Source of the DNA: Prado023 sp963753075
GTDB lineage: Bacteria; Actinomycetota; Actinomycetes; S36-B12; CAIYMF01
Assembly: GCA_963753075.1 (NCBI GenBank)
Contig: CAVWAR010000002.1
Span: 744,001-808,000, forward strand
Direction of reading: 5' to 3'
Length of the DNA: 64,000 nucleotides
Part shown: positions 17,204-25,801 of the stretch, piece after piece
How positions within the stretch are numbered: position 1 is the first letter of the stretch
Layout: each line of letters starts with the position of its first letter
Notes under the pieces: model-generated
What the model was told of the DNA's origin: nothing
Database searches by the model: none
What the model saw: the letters and a program-made list of their open reading frames with translations, nothing else
Program-made: the position numbers and the translations under genes

Positions 17204-17475
17204 CCAGCCACCCCGTCAGGCGTCACCCCCGTCACTGTGCAGCAGCGATCATGATGCGGCCCCTGACAGCCCAGCCTCCAGAGCAACCCGGGCACCACCC
17301 GAGGCGGTGCGCGCTGATCTCGTACGCGCATCGCCGGGTCCCTGCTCAACTCCGTCAGCCAAGATTCGGGCCACCTGGGCGGGCGGGGCCCCCGACCGGG
17401 CAACTCATGCCCGACCCCGCCGCCCGGTCGTCGCCCTGCAGCGCGGTCCAGCGCCGTCACGTGGAGAAGGAGGGG

Positions 17476-18543
17476 CTACTCCTGTTCGCCAGTCTTGTGG
17501 CTGGCCGTGCGCAGCGCGGCGTAGCGGGGCAGCAGGTCGGTGGCTAGCTGGTCCCAGTGCGTGATCAGGTCGGCCGCCGGGAAGTAGAGGTGCCTCTTGG
17601 ACAGCCTGCGGTCGGTCAGTGCCTGCAGGTCTGCCCGGAACTCCTCAGCTTCGGCAGCCAGCCCATGTTCAAGAAGGTGGGCGACGGGGATCTCCAGCGC
17701 TGCGGATCCGGGGAAGTAGTGGAACAGGAAGACCCCATCACCGGTGAGGAACTGCTTGGCCCGCGGGGTCTGGCGGGTGCGGGTTCCGGTGTCCTGCGCC
17801 CACTGGGTGAGCAACGCCTCGGCGGTGCGCACGGGCTCTTCGGCGTCGACCAGGTCCTGTGCGTAGCTACTTGACGTCGTCGGCTTGGCCCGCCGGGCAG
17901 CGGATGTTCTTCCGACCAGCGAGGGGACGAGGGTGGTCTGGCCCTGGCCGCGGAACTGGCGGATCTCGACGCCGAGGACTTCAGCGGGGCGCATCTGCTC
18001 GTTGAGGAATTCGATGATCCGCGCCAAGGTGGCGGGGATGTGATCGGCGGCGAACACCATTCGGATCTTCCCTGCCCGCAGGTTGTCCTCGACGGTCGCC
18101 CAGAAGTCGGTCGGGTCGTCCCCGTCCAAGAACCTCGTCAGGGCGAAGTCCGCGTTCTCGGGGCCGCCATGGGTGGTTGTGAAGTGGTTTTGGAGCGAGC
18201 CTTCGGGCCAGTGCCGCACGCCGTTGGCTGCGTAGTCCAGCATCTGTCCAACCACCTCGCGGCGGATGCGGGTGTCGGTGGCGCGCTTGACTTCAACCAG
18301 GGTGGGGACGCCTTGCGCGTCGACGAAGAGGTGGTCCAGGCTCCACCGGTCTGCGGCCCCCTGCGCATCTGGTACCCCGGCTTCCTTGCGGATCAGCAGC
18401 CAGCCTGGTCCATCGGGGTCCTCTCCAAGCAACAGATGTGGATGCTCGGCAAGGAGTTGCTGTAGGTCGGCTTCGGCGTCGTAGGGCTCAGCCGTCATCG
18501 CCGCAAGCCTTCCATCGTCCTGCTTCAGGTAGATCGTTCCCAT
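17476..18543 (-). CDS. PD-(D/E)XK nuclease-like protein of unknown function
   Basis: The 355-residue protein contains a restriction-endonuclease-like core at residues 66-105: SLDHLFVD with D70, TLVEVKRATD with E84 and K86, and GQMLDYAANG with Q100. These are the metal- and phosphate-binding positions of PD-(D/E)XK enzymes, arranged as in NucS- or Shedu-like nuclease cores. The C-terminal half (EIPVAHLLEHG, LYFPAADLI) is unrecognised. No methyltransferase is adjacent. The setting in an integrated element makes a defence role conceivable, but that is inference. Confidence 0.65.
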   Translation of the reverse strand: MGTIYLKQDDGRLAAMTAEPYDAEADLQQLLAEHPHLLLGEDPDGPGWLLIRKEAGVPDAQGAADRWSLDHLFVDAQGVPTLVEVKRATDTRIRREVVGQMLDYAANGVRHWPEGSLQNHFTTTHGGPENADFALTRFLDGDDPTDFWATVEDNLRAGKIRMVFAADHIPATLARIIEFLNEQMRPAEVLGVEIRQFRGQGQTTLVPSLVGRTSAARRAKPTTSSSYAQDLVDAEEPVRTAEALLTQWAQDTGTRTRQTPRAKQFLTGDGVFLFHYFPGSAALEIPVAHLLEHGLAAEAEEFRADLQALTDRRLSKRHLYFPAADLITHWDQLATDLLPRYAALRTASHKTGEQE

Positions 18544-18824
18544 ACTCGTCGAGTCCTTCCGGTCGTCACCAGGCCATTGTGTCGTTGTCCTCGGACATCC
18601 CCGTCGGTGACAGGCACCTGCCGCTCAAGGCGAGCGCCCGATCCGCGGCCGCGACCATCTGGCGGTACGACTCCCCGGACCAGGCGTCGGGAGTGTGTTG
18701 TCGGCACACGGGACTGCCCGGCCAGCTCGACCCAGGGGCACTGCCTTCGTGGATGGCCGGGAGTGTTGGTTACGGTCACCAGCTCGCGCAGCATTCCCCA
18801 CGGATCTGGCCCTGGTTGGTCTTC

Positions 18825-19346
18825 TCAGGAGCTGGCGGTGAGTCCCAGGGCGACTTGCTGTATGGCGGCCAGGAGCTCTTGCGCGTTGGAGATGACGGTG
18901 CCCGGCGGCAGGGTTCGGCCGTGGATGGAGCTGCTGGATGGTTGTGTGGAACCCGGCAGCTGGCTGACCTGGCTGAGGTAGGCATCGAGGTGAGCCATGC
19001 GTTCGGGGGACAGCCCGAGCCCGGCGGCGTCTTGGTACCAGCCGAGGGTCACATCGGTCAGGCCCATCCATGATCGTGGTGAGCCTGGGGGGAACACCCA
19101 CCCGATGGACAACGGGTTACGCCCCTCCAGCAGAACACGGATGGAGCATCCCGTGGTTCCCCAGGAGACGATCAGCCCGTCGATCCCGGCGATGGCCGCG
19201 AAGAGGTCGGTCAGGGTGTGCCGATATGGACCGTCAGTGATACCGGCCACGAGGCCCTCGACTCCGGACAGGGTCGTCTTTGCCTGCAGGGTCGTTGTGC
19301 CGGAGGTGCCTGCGGCCGCGACAACCCGGGCCTCGCTACAGCCCAC
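18825..19346 (-). CDS. Hypothetical protein
   Basis: From GTG 19346 the product is about 173 residues: a Thr-rich start, then GITDGPYRHTLTDLFAAIAGIDGLIVSWG, a GWVFPPGSPRSW segment and a helical C-terminus. The frame stays open further upstream to 19625, but that part is Arg-rich and looks non-coding, so the start is uncertain. I recognise no family. It is divergent from the chlorophyllase-like pseudogene, and about 350 bases between them hold nothing identifiable. Confidence 0.4.
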   Translation of the reverse strand: MGCSEARVVAAAGTSGTTTLQAKTTLSGVEGLVAGITDGPYRHTLTDLFAAIAGIDGLIVSWGTTGCSIRVLLEGRNPLSIGWVFPPGSPRSWMGLTDVTLGWYQDAAGLGLSPERMAHLDAYLSQVSQLPGSTQPSSSSIHGRTLPPGTVISNAQELLAAIQQVALGLTASS

Positions 19347-19703
19347 TGTGATGCAGTCTGAACTGCGGGTGCGCCGGCGGACGCGTCGGATGCGGCCTCG
19401 CAATCGACTATGCGAGCCGCAGCTGCCGAACGCCAACCGCATGGGTTGCGGTTCGTCTTGCGGAACCAGGCGCCAAAGCAGGCGCCGTCGCTTCGACCAT
19501 GTCCGCTCGTGCACGCCAGCGACGAGCGCACCGCTGGTCGGGGTCGATCGAGTCCCGAACGACGATCGAGGTAGAAGTCGGGCCAGCCCTTCATGCGGCT
19601 GGCCGTAGTGCAGACCGTCCACCATTCATTGGTGACGTGGTCCCGCGGGGGCGTGCGGGTGACTGAGACGCCTGGTGGGCAGGTTGGTGGGAGGATGTGC
19701 CAG

Positions 19704-20442
19704 ATGCAGCGTGGCCTTGACATCGGGACCGGGCGCGACCGGATCCTGGTGCTCCTGCCGGGCTTCATCACCCCGGCTCGTTCCTATGCGGCTCTGGTCG
19801 CCCCGCTCGTGGCATCCGATCCCGGCCTGCGGGTTGTTGTCCCCCAGATGTACCGCATCGGCCCGTCGGTGCTCACGGGTCGGTACTCCGTCGCTCAGGA
19901 GGCCTCGGAGGCTGTGGGCCTGGCCCGGGGCCTGGCCAGGATGGGGGCTCCGGTGTGGTTGGTTGGCCATTCGCGTGGTGGTCAGGCTGCGTGGCTTGCA
20001 GCCGGGGCCCTCGCCGGGCGAGACCGCCCCAGCGGGACTGGTCCTCATCGACCCAGTGGCCGGCTCTGGTCCCCGATCGGCGGCTGCGCGGTTGCCTGGC
20101 TACTCCGATGAGTGCCTGGTGATCGGCGCCGGGATCGGCTCCCGATGTGCTCCCGCTGCGCTGAACCACGAGCAGTTCGCGGCCGCGGCTCAGCGCCGGA
20201 TCCACGCCACGGTCCAAGAGTGCGGGCATGCTGATGTGCTGGCCGGTCCGGCGCTGCGCTGGGGCCGGTGGCTGTGCGCAGGCGGGCCGGACCCGCAGCG
20301 CGCCCGGGCGACTGTGACCGCCCTGATCGCGGCCCATCTACGTGGCGAACTCGAACCGCACCTCCTCGTGCCGGGAGCCGGGGCGGACCGTCCCCGCTTG
20401 GCTCGTGATGACCGATGGCCCTCGGCCGTGGTCTGGGACTAA
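19704..20442 (+). pseudogene. Chlorophyllase-like alpha/beta hydrolase, frameshifted
   Basis: The first frame (from ATG 19704, after GGGAGG at 19689-19694) gives ILVLLPGFITPARSYAALV and the nucleophile elbow GHSRGGQAAW. It then loses sense near 20005. A +1 shift at GCCGGGGCC restores GLVLIDPVAGSG, VIGAGIGS, CAPAALNHEQF and ECGHADVL, which end at 20442. GHSRGG, IDPV-x-G and the NHExF block followed by a late GH-D are the pattern of plant-type chlorophyllases and their bacterial relatives. One extra G in a run of four explains the break. It is either a pseudogene or a homopolymer sequencing error. Confidence 0.7.
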
Positions 20443-20693
20443 GCCGGGCGCTCGGCGGCGCGCCCTGCCTTCCTCATGCCCGGTCAGGCTTGGTTCCGGC
20501 GTGCAGTCGCCTCAGGGCCAACGGTTCTCGCGGTCACGCTTTGCATGGCAGCGAGGCGGGGCCGAGTCGCTCAGCCAATTGGCAGCCGACTTGGCCGCCC
20601 GCAGCCCTCGCACTGCTCTGTCGAGCGGGGCGCTGAGTGCGCAACCAGCGCCCGGCAGCGCCTAGCCTGAGGATCTCTGACGAGGGGTTGACC

Positions 20694-21488
20694 GTGGACC
20701 TGCTGGTCGCGTGTGCTGCCGGGCTGACCGGGTACCTGCTTGGTGGGGTCTCCTTTGCCCGCATCGTGGTGCGGGCCAGGACCGGTGGGGAGGTCGCCCC
20801 CGTCGAGCTGGTGACCCCCGATGGGCAGGGCCACCTGCGGGCCGACGCGATCAGCGCCTCGGCGGTGCGTCTCCAGTTGGGCCCGCGCTACGGGATCCTG
20901 GTGGGGGTCCTCGATATCCTCAAGGCGTTCGTGCCGACTCTGCTCTGGCGCCTGGCGCTGCCCGATCAGCCCTACTTCCTGATCTGCGCCGCGGCGACCG
21001 TTTTCGGGCACAACTGGCCGGTCTACTACCGCTTCCGCGGCGGGAACGGGCAGTCGGTCATTCTCGGTGGCATGCTCGCGATCGACTGGGTCGGTGCCCT
21101 GATCACCAACGGCATCGCGCTCGGGTTGGGCATGACGGTGCTGCGTGATGGGCTCATCGGCGACATCGGCGGGATTCCGCTGCTCATCCCGTGGCTGTGG
21201 TGGCGGACCGACGGCGACCCCGCCTACATCGCGTATGCGGTGGCGGTGAACATCGCCTTCTGGGTCTCGTTCCGGGGGACCGTGACCAGCTACCTGGCGC
21301 TCAAGCGGGCTGGGCACCTTCCCACGGCGGAGCACGCTGTTCGGATGTTCCGGATGGACTTCCCGATCATGCGATCGCTGTCCCGCAAGCGTTACGCCGA
21401 GATCGATGCCCTGTCCCGGGGGGCAGGCGGTGCCTCGCAGCCTGCAGCCGACGCGGCGGACGACCAGCCACCGGGGGCGGCGTCGTGA
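20694..21488 (+). CDS. PlsY-like glycerol-3-phosphate acyltransferase (DUF205 membrane protein)
   Basis: From GTG 20694 (GAGGGG at 20682-20687) the protein has 264 residues and about six membrane segments. GLTGYLLGGVSFARIV, DILKAFVPTLLW and FGHNWPVYYRFRGGNGQSVILGG are the three conserved PlsY loops. Canonical PlsY acylates glycerol-3-phosphate from acyl-phosphate. This copy is longer than housekeeping PlsY (about 200) and has the variant RFRGGNGQSV. Its stop overlaps the next start by four bases (GTGA), so the two are translationally coupled. A specialised acyl transfer role is inferred. Confidence 0.75.
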   Translation: MDLLVACAAGLTGYLLGGVSFARIVVRARTGGEVAPVELVTPDGQGHLRADAISASAVRLQLGPRYGILVGVLDILKAFVPTLLWRLALPDQPYFLICAAATVFGHNWPVYYRFRGGNGQSVILGGMLAIDWVGALITNGIALGLGMTVLRDGLIGDIGGIPLLIPWLWWRTDGDPAYIAYAVAVNIAFWVSFRGTVTSYLALKRAGHLPTAEHAVRMFRMDFPIMRSLSRKRYAEIDALSRGAGGASQPAADAADDQPPGAAS

Positions 21489-23923
21489 CCGGGGCCGCCA
21501 GCGGGGCGGGCAGTCGGGCCGCTGAGTTGAGGCCCCGGCTCGGTGGGAAGGCGGCGGCGCTCGTCGCGGCGCGCGAGGTGGGGCTGCCGGTGCCGTCGTT
21601 GGTGCCGATCGATGTGGACGAGGTGAAGTCGTTCGTGGGTGGCGGGCCACCCCGGGCGGCCGTGGCCGAACGGGTGGCGGCCGCCTGTGCGCAGCTCGGC
21701 GGCCGCCCCTTGGCGGTGCGGTCCTCGGCGCAGGTCGAAGACGGAGACCTGTCGTTCGCGGGGCAATTCGACAGCCGCCTCGACGTAGTGGGCATCGGGG
21801 CCCTGCACGACGCCATCGATGCGGTGGCCGCCAGCGGCAGCGCCGCCCGCGTCGTTGAGTACACCCAGGCGACCTCAGGCGACGCCGGGCACGTCGCGGT
21901 CTTCGTCCAGCAGATGGTCCAGGCTCGACATGCCGGTGTCGCCTTCTCCCGGGACCCGGTCACGTACCAGCCGGAGGTCGTCGTCGAAGCAGTCGAGGGA
22001 CGGGCTGAGGGGCTCCTCGGCGGTGTTCGCACCCCGACCCGTGCGGCACTCGACGCGGCCACCCTGGAGGTCGTCGTCCTCGAGCAGCGCGACCCGATCC
22101 CCCCGGCAATCCTGCGGGATGCCGCCCAACTCGCCCTCGAGTGTGAGCGGCACTTCGGGGCACCCGTGGACGTGGAATGGGCCCACGACGGGGAACAGAT
22201 GTGGCTGGTGCAGGCGCGGCCGTTGACCGGGTTCGACGCCGTTGAGATCCACTCGGACACGTGGTCCTCGGAGGTGTGGCCGGGTCTGATCCGCCCACTC
22301 GTCTTCGATGTGGGGGACGCGGCCGTCAACGCGGCGTGGGGCAGGATCCTCACCTCGATCGCTGGGCCCATGGAGGTGGACTGGCGCCGCATGGCCGCCC
22401 CGGTGGCCTCCCGTGCCTACTTCAACGAGACGCTGCTGGGCAGCGTGCTGACCCGCGCCGGACTTCCGGAGAACACCCTGGAGGTGGTGGGCCGTGGAGA
22501 GCGTCCCCGCGTCCGGGAGGGGTCGTCGGTGCGCCTGGCGGCCAGCGCCGGGCGCCTCAGCCGCTTCCTCGTCGGCAACGTGCGGATGCTGCGACACGTG
22601 GCCCGTGAGCTGCCCGCCCTCGATGCACGGATCGCCGCGGCGGGCCAGGGCACGGCGAACCTGACGGCGGTCGAGCTGGCCGACCGCTTCGAGGTCCTGC
22701 TCGGCATCCTCGAGGACACCGCGCACCTGAGCGTCCTGACCATGGTGTCGATGCAGCTGCGCGCGCTGGGAGCCAAGGCGGCAGCGGCCCGACTCGCCGG
22801 GGAGGGCGGTGGATCGGCGCTGCCGCCCGTGTCGAAGTCGGCGCCCGCGACAGCACTCGACCGGCTCTCGACCGCGGTGCTGGCACTCCCGCAGGCGGAA
22901 CTCGACGCGGTCGCCAGCGGCGAGCCGGCGCGCATCGCCGACGCGCTGGCCACAAGCCCCGATGGCCGCAGGGCGCTGCGCGCAATGGAGGAGCTGCTGA
23001 GCCGCTGGGGCCACATCGCGACCGTGAACACCGACTTCTCGGCGCCCACCTGGGCCGACGATCCGGGTGCGCTGTGGTGCCTCGCGGCCGCGTCGCACCC
23101 CGCCGCTGCACCGAAGGATGGGCGGGCGGCGACCCCAGCGGACCCCGGTGACTCGGCCACCGGGGGGTTTCGGGGACGGATCGTCCGAGGCAGGATCGAA
23201 TCCCTGGCAATGTTCGTGGCAGCGCGCGACGAGGTGAACGACGCCCTGGCACGCACATACGACGCACTTCGGCACACCGCCCGAGCAGCCGGCGCCCGGC
23301 TCACCCCCGCGCTGCTGGAGTCCGAGGATGATGTCTTCTTCCTGCGCTACCCGGAACTGCTCGACGCGCTGCGCGGCGAACCGGCGGACGCGCTTGGGGC
23401 AACCGCTGGCAACCGCAGGTCCCAACTCGAGGCCGATGCGCAGATCGCTCCCCCGCACCGGGTCTGGAACCTGCGCCTGCCGCCGCGCCAGCGCATGCTC
23501 GCCCACGCCCAGCGAGCGCACCTCGACGAGGGCGTCCTGCGCGGGATCCCGGCCAGCGCAGGCGTGGCCAGCGGTCGCGCACGCGTGCTCAACCTTTCCG
23601 ACCCAACCACAGGTCTCGGGGCGGGCGACATCCTCGTCGTCGGACACGCAGACGTTGCCTGGACCCCGGTGTTCTCCGTCGTGGGCGGTGTGGTGACCGA
23701 GGCCGGCGGCATGCTCTGCCACGCTGCCGTGGTCGCCCGCGAGATCGGGATCCCGGCCGTGGTCGGGGTCGACGACGCGACGCGCTTGGTCGCGGACGGC
23801 GCCCAGATCCGGATCGACGGCTCCGAGGGGTTGGTGACAGTGATCAGACCTGCAGGGGCAACCGCGTCCGCGGGTGGCACCCCATCGGACAGGACCCAGG
23901 GAGAGGTGCACACACATGAGTAG
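21485..23923 (+). CDS. PEP-synthase/rifampin-phosphotransferase-like dikinase
   Basis: The 812-residue protein has an N-terminal ATP-grasp domain of the PPDK/PEP-synthase type (GGKAAALVAAREVGLPVP, AVRSSAQVEDGDLSFAGQFDS, VEWAHDGEQMWLVQARPL). A helical middle of about 400 residues follows. The C-terminal swivelling domain carries the phospho-histidine motif TEAGGMLCHAAVVARE, with His at about residue 746. There is no PEP-binding barrel. This domain order and length match rifampin phosphotransferase rather than PEP synthase. The middle domain that would choose the substrate is not recognisable. It sits between a PlsY-like and a chelatase-like gene with overlaps on both sides, so the substrate may be a lipid or isoprenoid precursor rather than a drug. 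Confidence 0.75.
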   Translation: MTGAASGAGSRAAELRPRLGGKAAALVAAREVGLPVPSLVPIDVDEVKSFVGGGPPRAAVAERVAAACAQLGGRPLAVRSSAQVEDGDLSFAGQFDSRLDVVGIGALHDAIDAVAASGSAARVVEYTQATSGDAGHVAVFVQQMVQARHAGVAFSRDPVTYQPEVVVEAVEGRAEGLLGGVRTPTRAALDAATLEVVVLEQRDPIPPAILRDAAQLALECERHFGAPVDVEWAHDGEQMWLVQARPLTGFDAVEIHSDTWSSEVWPGLIRPLVFDVGDAAVNAAWGRILTSIAGPMEVDWRRMAAPVASRAYFNETLLGSVLTRAGLPENTLEVVGRGERPRVREGSSVRLAASAGRLSRFLVGNVRMLRHVARELPALDARIAAAGQGTANLTAVELADRFEVLLGILEDTAHLSVLTMVSMQLRALGAKAAAARLAGEGGGSALPPVSKSAPATALDRLSTAVLALPQAELDAVASGEPARIADALATSPDGRRALRAMEELLSRWGHIATVNTDFSAPTWADDPGALWCLAAASHPAAAPKDGRAATPADPGDSATGGFRGRIVRGRIESLAMFVAARDEVNDALARTYDALRHTARAAGARLTPALLESEDDVFFLRYPELLDALRGEPADALGATAGNRRSQLEADAQIAPPHRVWNLRLPPRQRMLAHAQRAHLDEGVLRGIPASAGVASGRARVLNLSDPTTGLGAGDILVVGHADVAWTPVFSVVGGVVTEAGGMLCHAAVVAREIGIPAVVGVDDATRLVADGAQIRIDGSEGLVTVIRPAGATASAGGTPSDRTQGEVHTHE

Positions 23924-25175
23924 GCCATGGCTAGTCGGGCTTGTCGGGCTCGGCGGGCTCGGGGCTGCTGCAGGGTGGGCGTCGGTGCACCTGATGGTGC
24001 GCCCCGGGACGGGTAGGGTGGCGTCTGCCGCACCGATCGCTGTGGGCGCAGGTATCGCGTCACTGGCGGCCGCAGGTGGACGGGTCGAACCGATCGCCGC
24101 GCTCAGTTCGAGTGGTCTGGGAGCCCTGGGCGGCTGGACGGCGGCCACCTACCGGGCGATGCAGGAACCGGACCGGACCCCTGTGCCGGTCGCCGCCCTT
24201 GCCGACACGGCGCCGCGCCGGACCGCCGTGGTCTACTTCACCCACGGCGAACCATCGACCTACGAGCCCGAGCCCTGGGTCAACATGCTCTTCGAGCTGA
24301 AGCGCACCGTTCCCAGCTTCCCACCCAGGCCGGTCTGGCCATTCATCCTCGCCGGGATCAAGCGCTCGTTCGACGCGGTCATGATCAGCCCCCACTGCGC
24401 CATCCACGCCGAGACGATGGACGCGGTCGAACGTGCGGTCGGCCGTGGTGACCTCCGCTGGTACGTATCCTTCCTGGACGCGGACCCGCCGCTGAGGTCC
24501 GCGATCGCCGAGGCGGTGCGTGACGGCGCCACGGATCTGATCCTGCTCACCGTCTTCCTGACCGACTCCGACCACACGGCCGAGGCCGACGCCATGGACC
24601 AGGACATGGGACTCACGCAGGCAGGGATCCGTTCGATACGGACTCCCGTGCTCTGGGACGACCCGCGCCTGGCCAGGATGATCGCCGACAAGGTGGAACG
24701 CGCTGCCGAGGGCCGCGACCTGCGAACGGTGGGGGTGATGCTCGTCGGGCATGGCCAGCCGCGCCAATGGGACGCGACCCACCCGACCGAGACCCAGCAG
24801 GAGCAGCGGTTCCGCGACGACATCCGCGCACTGCTGATCGCGGACGGCTTCCGCCACGACCTCGTCTCGGACGCATGGATGAGCTTCCGCACCCCGAAGG
24901 TGCCGGCTCGGGTTCGCGAACTCGCGACCAGAGGCGCGACGGTCGTCATCGGGGTCCCAGTGACGATCAGCGCCGATTCGCTGCACTCGCTGCACGACAC
25001 ACCGGAACTGATCCGCAAAGGTGCGCAGGGAACGGCGCTCGAGGTCATCAACGTCAGCGGCTGGAACACCGAACCGCTGCTGGTGGACATCCTCGCCGAC
25101 CGGGTCCGACACGCGCTGAGCAGTCCCGCCCTCACCGGCAAAGACAACCGCGCGATGGATCCCCGACCGGGGTGA
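23916..25175 (+). CDS. Membrane-anchored ferrochelatase/CbiX-like protein
   Basis: The 419-residue product starts at ATG 23916 inside the end of the preceding gene (overlap of eight bases). Two or three hydrophobic segments occupy residues 1-75. The rest looks like a class II chelatase fold. VVYFTHGEPSTYEP, MISPHCAIHAETMDAVERA, LTVFLTDSDHTAEADAM and VMLVGHGQPRQWDATHP supply several histidines at strand ends. Canonical ferrochelatases lack such an N-terminal anchor. Metal insertion into a tetrapyrrole is possible but unproven, because catalytic residues cannot be aligned by eye. Confidence 0.6.
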   Translation: MSRPWLVGLVGLGGLGAAAGWASVHLMVRPGTGRVASAAPIAVGAGIASLAAAGGRVEPIAALSSSGLGALGGWTAATYRAMQEPDRTPVPVAALADTAPRRTAVVYFTHGEPSTYEPEPWVNMLFELKRTVPSFPPRPVWPFILAGIKRSFDAVMISPHCAIHAETMDAVERAVGRGDLRWYVSFLDADPPLRSAIAEAVRDGATDLILLTVFLTDSDHTAEADAMDQDMGLTQAGIRSIRTPVLWDDPRLARMIADKVERAAEGRDLRTVGVMLVGHGQPRQWDATHPTETQQEQRFRDDIRALLIADGFRHDLVSDAWMSFRTPKVPARVRELATRGATVVIGVPVTISADSLHSLHDTPELIRKGAQGTALEVINVSGWNTEPLLVDILADRVRHALSSPALTGKDNRAMDPRPG

Positions 25176-25219
25176 TGGACCCGGCGCAACACGTCGGCGT
25201 TGAACTGCGCGCACTTCAC

Positions 25220-25405
25220 CCCGGAAACGGCTGCGGTGCCACCGGCGATGTCGCCAGCGATCTCGTGGGCGTTGTGCGCTTCGAGGGCGGCTGGTCCCAT
25301 GGTGTGCGGGGCCAGGACGCGGTCGCAGAACCCCGGGGCGAAGCGTTCCACGTGTGCCTCGATCGCCGCGGTCATGTGGGTACCGCCGCCGTGGGCGACG
25401 CGGCA
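25220..25405 (-). pseudogene. Fragment of a phytoene-desaturase-type FAD oxidoreductase
   Basis: Reading the minus strand gives CRVAHGGGTHMTAAIEAHV, ERFAPGFCDRVLAPHTM, then GPAALEAHNAHEIAGDIAGG. This matches a conserved C-terminal block of CrtI-like NAD(P)/FAD oxidoreductases (CHxPHG ... AIExxIERFAPGF ... NxxxxxGDIAGG). A stop lies just upstream, and the rest of the roughly 500-residue enzyme is absent on both sides. It is a gene remnant. Confidence 0.7.
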
Positions 25406-25801
25406 CTAGCCCCAGCCGGTTTGCTTGCCCGTCGGGTACGCGAGCAAGCATGTTCACGAACGCTGCGAGCGCTCAGGCGGTCAACGACGAGGAATACGCC
25501 TTCTCATACACCTCGCGATTCCATGTCAGCGATCTTTGCAGCATCCCCGAGGCCGGCCCGCCGGCCTGCCTGATCAAGCGCAACGTTGTGCGCTGAGCCC
25601 GTCGGGGACACCCTGCACATCGGGCGATGAGGCACACGGCAGGCCCCGCTTGGAGTCCGTTCGGTCACCTGACCGGGACCCGATCACCGTAGTTGACCAC
25701 TTCGGCCGCGTGCGGACGTACTCACTACATGCGTCGGGCAGGGCACTTGCGCGCCAACCGCGCCTGACCGGTCACGGGACCGGCTGTGCTTGCATGGCGG
25801 C
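25406..25801. other. Intergenic stretch without a recognisable gene
   Basis: Between the CrtI-type remnant and the DUF1295 gene I see no convincing coding frame, hairpin or repeat. Local AT content is slightly higher than in neighbours (for example 25490-25600), which fits decayed sequence. Confidence 0.4.

Noticed and set aside
18544..18824. Overlapping short frames between the nuclease-like gene and the next gene
   Set aside because: None has a ribosome site, a motif or convincing codon use; they look like chance frames.
21485..23923. Annotation of the dikinase as phosphoenolpyruvate synthase
   Set aside because: The C-terminal PEP/pyruvate-binding barrel is absent; the His domain is at the very end, as in rifampin phosphotransferase.
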